Below, in pieces: positions 57,301-64,000 of a stretch of 64,000 bases of DNA. The position numbers and the translations under genes were made by a program. Where the stretch lies: contig JANVAS020000203.1 of NCBI GenBank assembly GCA_027563935.2, positions 6,200,001 to 6,264,000 on the forward strand. The letters are read 5' to 3'. A model generated the notes under the pieces. The model saw nothing but the letters and a program-made list of their open reading frames with translations, ran no database searches and was not told the DNA's origin. Numbering within the stretch: the first letter of the stretch is position 1; each line of letters opens with the position of its first letter. The DNA comes from Costus lasius (taxonomy: Eukaryota > Streptophyta > Magnoliopsida > Zingiberales > Costaceae).

Positions 57301-58193
57301 TAGGAGAAGCAGCCTATGTATTAGGTGTCAAGATCTACCGGGATAGATCTAAGAGGCTTCTCGGGCTGTGCCAGAGTACTTACATCGATAAAGTCCTGGA
57401 GAGATTCCATTTAGAGAATTCTAAACGTGGATATCTTCCAGTCAGACATGGTCTGAATCTTTCAAAGAGTCAGTGTCCACAAACACAGACTGAGAAAGAT
57501 GAAATGGACAATACGCCTTATGCTTCGGCTATTGGGTCCATTATGTATGCGATGTTGTGTACTCGCCCAGACGTCGCTTACGGGTTAAGCGTGACCAGTC
57601 GATTCCAAAGTAATCCAGGATTGGCGCACTGGATTGCAGTCAAGAACATCTTAAAATATCTGCGGAGGACCAAAGATATGTTCTTGATATATGGTGGTCA
57701 GGAAGAACTCAGTATAGAGGGATATACTGACGCTTCGTTCCAGTCGGACCAGGATGATTTCCGATCGCAATCAGGCTATGTTTTTAGCTTGAATGGTGGA
57801 GCAGTGGTGTGGAAGAGCTTCAAACAGTCAACTGTTGCTGATTCCACAACAGAAGCCGAGTATGTTGCAGCCTCGGAAGCATCCAAGGAGGCAGTGTGGA
57901 TTCGTAAGTTCGTGAGAGAACTTGGTGTCGTTCCTTCGAGTGCAGATCCTTTGGTTATCTTCTGTGATAACACTGGTGCTATAGCACAAGCAAAGGAACC
58001 ACGGTCGCACCAGAAGTCCAAGCACATACAGAGACGGTTTCACTTGATCCGGGAGATCATTGATCGAGGCGAGATCAAGATTTGCAAGGTTCATACAGAT
58101 GACAATCTGGCAGACCCGCTTACCAAGCCTCTGGTGCAGCAGAAGCATGAGAAGCACTGTAATAATATGGGTTTGAGATTTCTCAACCATTAG
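54309..58193 (+). pseudogene. Copia gag-pol polyprotein of element F, one nonsense codon
   Basis: Starts MSFNVRSLLEREKF at 54309. Gag with CFHCGQLGHWKKDC, protease, and integrase with H-H-C-C and D-D-E read through 638 codons to a TAG at 56223-56225 (the other copies have TTG, leucine, in KQPSLTF). After it the same frame is open to the normal end GLRFLNH, including RT with YVDD and RNase H. No frameshift was found. The break falls after the integrase catalytic triad and before RT, so the upstream product would contain Gag, protease and most of integrase. Confidence 0.93.
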
Positions 58194-58213
58194 ATTAAGT
58201 GCAAGTGGGAGAT

Positions 58214-59914
58214 TGTTGGGGTATGCCCTTAAGGCTAATGTTTGAGGCCTTGGGATTGTATAAGTATCATGTAATAAACTCTTAAGTTTATAATAAGGCA
58301 TGGTTGTTATTCAGGTTGTTACCTTGTCTGCTGTAATAAGTGTACTTCTGAATAATGTCTCAAAGCTGTTCAGCTAGGCTGACAGGCTATATGTCCTTAG
58401 TCGAGATATCTTGGTGAACATGAGACAGCCTTGATATGATGGAGACTAATATGAGTGCTAATCTTATAGGATGCTTCGAGCATGGAATAAGATGTAGACT
58501 CATGGGTACATTGGATGTACTGGACAGACCCTACTGGGATATTGCATTGCTTGTCACAATGTGAATGATCCCTGTAAGCAGCAAGTGGCACATGTCCTTT
58601 GACTTGAGATCACTTGTGTTTCTAAATGATGATTGTCATTGTTTTGAGGTAGTTCAATATCATTTGAAATATAATGATTATAGACTATCTTGGATGGTGA
58701 GCTTGAATCAGGTTAGGGCACTAGTGATAGATAAAGGATTGCCGTCTCCTTGTTTAAGGAGTGTGGTGTTCTAAGGGCCCCCCTATATGAGATGATTGAG
58801 ATAGTGTATGGCCATACCCAGATGACTATGTGCATCTGATCTAATCATGCTCATCGTATTGGAGTTACAAGCTTGACCCGCTTGTCCAATAAGAACATCC
58901 AGTGGCAAAGGACACATGTATGCCTTGTGAATTGAGTCACACTTGTGCTATGGTTTGGGAGTAGTCTTGGAAGACTCTTTCCTTTATATCGGGAGACAGT
59001 GATGTGTTGCTAGATACCCCTCACTGATCGTGATAACGTAAGTTATCGTTACCGACATTTAGAGGAAACCCTCAGGGTCGCACAATTTGGTGATATGGCT
59101 TACTTGAGTCAGATCGTATGGACTGGATTCTTTGAGTTCAGATTAAAGGGATTTAATCTCTGATTGTAAGTGAGATCTGGTCTGATCATGTTTGATTGAT
59201 TAGGACTTGAGATCGGTAAGCTTCGATCGAGAGAGGTGATGCTAGATCGGAGAGATCAAGGGCATCAGATGATGAATGGTTAGATCATGAGCCTTGGGGG
59301 TTCAATTTGGTCTAGACCAAGTGGCTAGAGCTATTTCGGTTTGGTTTGTTGAACCAAAGCCGATTTGACATTTTGGCTTGAACCGGTTCACAATGGTGAA
59401 CGCATGGTTCAATCCTAAAATGCGTTTGGGTTGAGTTGAGCGCATGGACTTGATGAGCTTCCATTTATGGAAAGTCATCAAGGGCCGGTTTCACTCACTT
59501 CAATGCCAAAAACGCATATGCGTTTGCGCTCTTCTCTTCAACGCATTCGACTTTCGTTGGGTGGTGATTGACGAAGAGAAGGAGAGGTTGAGCAAGAGGA
59601 GCTCTCGGCCAAGAGGTTCATCATCCCCTTCCATTCGACACTTGAAGGCTTGGGTGTCTTGCTAGCACAAGAGACCGCAAGGAGTAAGCATCTTCACCTT
59701 GTGTGTGAACTTGTGGAGGAGATCTACTTTGTTCTCTTTATCCAAGCCGACTTCCAAGCATATGGCGTTGGTATGATTTTTATCTCAATCTATTCAATCG
59801 ATTATAGTTGAACATATGGCATGCAAATGATCTTGCGACCCTTGCTTCCGCTTGCATATTTTACATTAGCGCCATGCTTAGGGTTTTGCCCCCTTATGAT
59901 TAGGGGTTCCTACA
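58214..59914 (+). repeat. 3' LTR of element F
   Basis: Same length as 41650-43350 and apparently identical; SL1/SL2 at 58997-59047. Confidence 0.95.
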
Positions 59915-59919
59915 TCTAC

Positions 59920-61732
59920 AACAATGCAAGAACAGCAAGGTCAGTATCAATGTTAGAATCAATTCAGGACTTAAGAATGATTCTTTTCTCACTATTTTAT
60001 CTGGCTGAAAAATCCAGCAAAACAGCTCGAAAGAGAAAAACTCTTTTAGTGAGATGGGATCCAGATTTCATACTCGGTCTCCACGTCCCGCTCAGGCGAG
60101 ATAAGATGCACAGAGAGTACAAGCACTAATCTCTGGTAGGCAATCCCTGCCAATCGCCAACCCGTGCGATTCCCCTTCATCTGGGCAATCCAGCAGATTG
60201 TGCCAACTGAGTTGGTACAACATAGTCTCTGATCCCACAGATGGCTGCCTCCATATAGCTATCATATGCTCAATATGTTGCCTACATGGTCAAGCTGACC
60301 CGACCTACTCCCTGGACCACCACGTGCTATGCTGAGCAACGAGAAGCGATAAATCCCTTCTCTGTAACACGTAGGTGTAATCACACACCGTCTGAAGATA
60401 GATGGGCGTGCCCACTGAGTGGGTACAACACGGGCCCAACGATAGTCAGAACAGTGAGGTTTCACGTCAGAAGGCTATCGTGCTTGATATTTTACGTTGG
60501 ATTTTAACGGTCCTTTTATCTTCTTACTGTCATTCAAATCCTATGGTGATAGCAGAAGAATAAATCATGCAGTTACAAAATTACTTAAACAGTAAATTGA
60601 AAGCATGAAGATCTTATGTGGTAAAAGCCCATTGAGCCTAAGTAAGACCTTAATTAACTTAAGTCTTCACTTGAGCTCTTCATGGGTCTTTAGCATTTCA
60701 TCTGGCCCTGCCCAGGGCCCAAGCGCCCTCTACAGCCCAAATGCACCCACCAGGTAGCATGCGCCTGTCCTAGAGTCGAACTCTAGACCTCCCACTAGTG
60801 AAGCCACTTGCTGCATGCGCCTCTGCCAAGTGTGCTCTGTGCTCATGTCTGATTAAATTACAATTTAATCTATCTAGACATGATTGACACGCAGGTCAAC
60901 TACACTTTATAAATTAATTAAAAATGTGATGCGCAGATCACAAGAAATAATTTACAATATAATCCAGGCACGCAGGCCCGAGCACAGCACACATTAAATT
61001 TAGGCAGCCCACATAAGATTAAATAAACACTCATCATGTTATTCAAACATCATGTGATCCAATCAAGAAAATAAAATTTTTCGAAAAACCCATTGGCTTG
61101 ATTTTATTTCCTTATGTGCCCTACTACCTTACAACGGTCCATTAATAGGGATCCACTCATCAGACTTAGTCAGACCCACTGCCCTTGCATGCACCAAGTC
61201 ATAACCGACTTGAGTCGACCTCATGGTCAACAATGCATGCGTTAAGGGCTGAACGTCCCTCATGAGTTCTGGCAAGCGAGTGTGACCCCGGGCCTTAATC
61301 ATGAGCGTTCATTGGTTGTCTCAATCAGACATCGCTACACGCCTTTCTGCAGTCGACCTATAGCCACCAGATGCTTGCGCATAGGTGCCATCTGGTCGAC
61401 CCATCAAGGCTGTCAGATGGTCTGATCAGACTGTTGGGTCTATACTGGACGATGACTTCAACCCTAATAACCCGTCTAAGTTTTTAAAGCAGGTGCTTAG
61501 ATCTAAATGGATGCGCGCATGAAAATATGTTTTGGTAAAAACAACTTTGACAATGCGCCAACTACAAACATCATACATGCGCCAACAAGTAATAAACATA
61601 CATCTATTTTCGCAAACTAGCATGTAGTTTCGCATGAAGATTAACTTTAGATCTATTTATAAGCGCAAACAAGGATCACATTAACATCAAGCAATCATAT
61701 GATTCATATATAAACCAGGCTCTGATACCAAT
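59920..61732 (-). promoter_or_regulatory. PBS and leader of element E
   Basis: PBS (GCTCTGATACCA on +) at 61719-61730. On the minus strand it contains a tRNA-like segment with B box GAGTTCGACTC (60773-60783) and an A-box-like TGGCTTCAC upstream. The three hairpins lie between about 60088 and 60430. The remaining leader bases before gag lie at 41625-41644, on the other side of F. Confidence 0.65.
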
Positions 61733-63369
61733 TGAAAGTTCCCTAAAGGGGGCGAAACCCTAATCATGCGCATATAAAAATTGCATGGGGCGGAATCTAG
61801 GGTTTCATGAAGATCGATTAAATATGAATATATGATCAACTTGCATAGATTGAGAGAGATCATACCAATGCCATTTCTTGGATGGCGACTTGGAAGCAAA
61901 GAAACGTGTGCTTCTTCTCCAAAGGCAATCGCACACAAGAAGATGATGGCTACTCCCTTTTCTTCTTCTTTGTGCTAGCAAAGCTTCAAGGTATCCTTGT
62001 CGCGTGAAGGAGAGAGTCTTCCTTGCTTGGATGGCCGAATACTTCTCACACACTCATGGAGGCGAGTCACACGAGAGGAAGAGCAAGAGAGGGGCGAGAG
62101 ACGTGGAACGTGGAGTCGTGCACTCATTTTGGAAAAACAATTTCCAAAAATAGCAAGCATGATGCCTTCACTCCAATCGCAAACATCTCCCTTTGAACCA
62201 TGCGCTCACTCTAAGTGAACCGGTTCAATTCACTTTGGTCCAAAGACCAAACCAAACCAAGTCATGGTCTAGATCATATTAAACCATAAGGCTCAAGATC
62301 TAACCATTCATCTCTTGATGCTCTTGATCTCATCGATCTAGCATCAATTCTCTCGATCGAAGCTTACCGATCTCAAGCCCTAATCAATCTAACATGATCA
62401 GACCAGATCTCACTTACAATCAGAGTTTAAACTCCTTTAAACTGAACCAAAACAATTCAGTCCACACGATTTGACATAAGTAAGCCATATCATCAAATTG
62501 TGCGACCCTAAGGGTTTCCTTTAAATGTCGGTAACGATAACCTACATTATCACGATCAGTGAGGGGTATCTAGCAACACATCACTGTCTCCTGATATAAA
62601 GGAAAGAGTCTTCCAAGACTACACCCAAACCACAGCACAAGTGTGAACCCAAGTCACTTGACATATGTGTTTCAATTGCCACTGGATGTTCTTATTGGAC
62701 AAGCGTGTCAAGCCTGTAATTCCAATATGATGAGAGTGGTTAGATCAGATGAACATAGTCACCTGGGTATGGCCATACACTTTCTCAACCATCTCATCCA
62801 GGGGGCCCCTATAGAACATCACACTCCAATCAAGGAGACGGCAATCCTATATCTATCACTAGTGCCCTAACATGACTCATGCTCATTATCCAAGATAGTC
62901 TATAACCATTATGTTTCAAATGATATTGAACTACCTCAAAACAATGCCAATCATCATTTAGAAACACAAGTGATCTCAAGTCAGAGGAAATATGCCACTT
63001 GTTTGCATATAAGGATTATTCACATTGTGACAAGCAATTGAATATCCTAAGTAGGGTCTGTCCAGTACATCCAATGTACCCATGAGTCTACATCTTATTC
63101 CATGCTCGAAGCATCCTATAAGATTAGAACACATATTAGTCTCAATCATATCAAGGCTATCTCATGTTCACCAAGATATCTCGACTAAGGACAAAGCTGC
63201 ATGTCAGCCAAGCTGAACAGCATTGAGACATTATTCAGAAGTATACATATTGCAGCAGATAATGCAACAACCTGAATAACAACCATTGCCTTTATAAACA
63301 TAGAGTTTATACATGATACTGATATAATCCCAAGGCCTCAAACATTAGCCTTAAGGGCATACCCCAACA
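61733..63369 (-). repeat. 5' LTR of element E
   Basis: 1637 bp, TGAAAGTTCCC ... ACCCCAACA on the + strand; about fourteen differences from the other E LTR. Confidence 0.95.
62536..62586 (-). other. Conserved LTR stem-loops SL1 and SL2 (element E form)
   Basis: On the element strand SL2 reads GATAAT/GTAG/GTTATC (62551-62536), so the last stem pair is T-G, a wobble intermediate between the C-G of A and the T-A of G. SL1 is CAGTGA/TCACTG as in A. Confidence 0.65.
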
Positions 63370-63374
63370 CGGGC

Positions 63375-64000
63375 ACCATGGTCGAGACAAGACTCAAGCC
63401 TTAGTGGAGGAATGGTTCTTCTAGCCGAACCTCTATAGGGATGTGGCTAAGGTTGTCAAACATTGTAGGACCTGTCAAACAAGAAAAACTCAGAAACATA
63501 ACTTTGGTCTGTACACACCCCTACCCATTCCTCAAGCACCTTGGCAGGACCTTAGCATGGATTTCATCTTAGGTTTACCAAGGACTCCCTCCAGACATGA
63601 CTCTATTTTTGTCGTAGTGGATAGGTTTACCAAGATGGCACACTTTATACCTTTCTACAAAACCACAGATGCATCACATGTAGCTAGGTTATTCTTTAAA
63701 GAGGTTGTTAGACTTAGAGGTACCCCTCTGACTATAGTTTCTGATAGGGATTCCAGGTTTGTTGGACATTTCTGAAAAACCCTGTGGGCTATGTTGGGAA
63801 CCAAACTCAAATTCTCCACGGCCTATCATCCTCAGACGGATGGGCAGACTGAAGTGGTCAATCGATCACTTGGGAGCATTTTGAGGAGTTTGGTAGGAGA
63901 GCACCCAGGCACATGGGATAAGCTATTACCCATTGCTGAGTTCTCCTATAATAGTGTTGTCAATAAAACCACGGGATTGTCCCCTTTTCAAGCCAACTTA
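63375..64000 (+). pseudogene. Gypsy integrase of element C, partial at window end
   Basis: Joins in frame to 29906 when E and one TSD are removed. The zinc-binding part has H-H upstream (IHGGGSAG at the junction, then HHGR) and CRTCQ. The catalytic core shows the first aspartate in SMDFILGLP, the second in [10 protein letters not shown] and the glutamate in QTDGQTEVVNR. Two stops lie where tryptophan is normal: TAG near 63422 (before PNLYRD) and TGA at 63773-63775 (after FVGHF). The frame continues to the window end (TTGLSPFQANL). Confidence 0.9.

Larger units (their letters stand above)
41650..59914 (+). mobile_element. Ty1/copia element F, carrying nested G, TSD TCTAC
   Basis: Inserted in E just upstream of the E gag start, TSD TCTAC at 41645-41649 and 59915-59919. 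LTRs are 1701 bp each (41650-43350, 58214-59914); I saw no difference between them by eye. Without G it is 9127 bp. One nonsense codon interrupts its polyprotein. The target site falls on the splice-acceptor-like sequence of E (TCTAC is the complement of GTAGA). Confidence 0.95.
29907..63369 (-). mobile_element. Ty1/copia element E, carrying nested D and F(G), TSD CGGGC
   Basis: Reverse-oriented Copia copy in the integrase region of gypsy C. TSD CGGGC is at 29902-29906 and 63370-63374. The outer LTRs are 1637 bp each once D is removed (29907-30963 plus 37131-37710; and 61733-63369). Without D and F it is about 9.0 kb. I count roughly fourteen LTR differences, more than in A, B, F or G, as expected for the host of later insertions. 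Its gag-pol has lost its ATG and carries stops. Confidence 0.95.
15628..64000 (+). mobile_element. Ty3/gypsy element C, truncated by the window end, interrupted by B and E
   Basis: Outermost element of the right-hand three quarters of the window. Order on the + strand: 5' LTR (15628-16921 plus 26056-26413), PBS, gag with CCHC knuckle, retropepsin, RT and RNase H, then integrase; RT before integrase is the Ty3/gypsy order. Removing E (29907-63374 including one TSD) restores the integrase text in frame. The left boundary rests on TGATGGGG at 15628 mirroring the LTR end ...CTACATCA at 26413; its TSD cannot be checked because the 3' end is outside. Several stops and a frameshift make it non-coding. 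Confidence 0.85.

Noticed and set aside
1..64000. Host genes, rRNA, true tRNA genes, CRISPR arrays or bacterial-type operons
   Set aside because: Every stretch could be assigned to an LTR element or its leader/LTR; nothing outside them is left in the window.

Overview
The window is a stack of plant LTR retrotransposons nested inside one another. I see no host gene, rRNA, tRNA gene or CRISPR array. A flowering plant is inferred from the element types (Ty1/copia with a Tnt1-like polyprotein, Ty3/gypsy with MTTRSG-type Gag), from primer-binding sites complementary to initiator-Met tRNA in every element, and from kilobase LTRs ending TG...CA. I cannot name the species.

Layout. (1) 1-15627: an old decayed Copia element 'H' whose 5' LTR starts before the window; copy 'A' (4266-13402, + strand, TSD CAAAG) is inserted in its RT region. 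(2) 15628-64000 and beyond: Ty3/gypsy element 'C' (+ strand), hit twice. Copy 'B' (16922-26050, - strand, TSD AGTTC) lies in its 5' LTR. Copy 'E' (29907-63369, - strand, TSD CGGGC) lies in its integrase zinc-binding region. (3) E is itself split by a non-autonomous LTR element 'D' (30964-37125, TSD TCAAC) in its 3' LTR and by copy 'F' (41650-59914, + strand, TSD TCTAC) just upstream of its gag. (4) F carries copy 'G' (43545-52677, + strand, TSD CCCCT) just after its PBS. A, B, E, F and G are one Copia family: about 9.0-9.1 kb once insertions are removed, LTRs 1637-1720 bp, a 1.8 kb leader and one gag-pol frame. H is a diverged relative.

Coding state. G has an intact 1293-codon gag-PR-IN-RT-RNaseH frame and nearly identical LTRs, so it is the likely autonomous copy. 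B and F are each broken by one in-frame stop. A has a frameshift and two stops. E has lost its start codon and gained three stops. C has frameshift and nonsense damage. D has a single intact 498-codon frame for a retropepsin-like protein without a recognisable active site.

Most interesting: (a) two adjacent RNA hairpins in the Copia LTRs and three in the leader, whose stems change together between copies and between the A-type and H families; (b) the 5' LTR of D, whose left end is an inverted copy of the LTR right end, so that the integrated element has 66-bp inverted termini flanked by a TSD; (c) D as a protease-ORF-only element with an exon-like segment in its LTRs; (d) a splice-acceptor-like sequence just before gag in both Copia families. 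All statements come from reading the sequence; no alignment, folding or database search was run.
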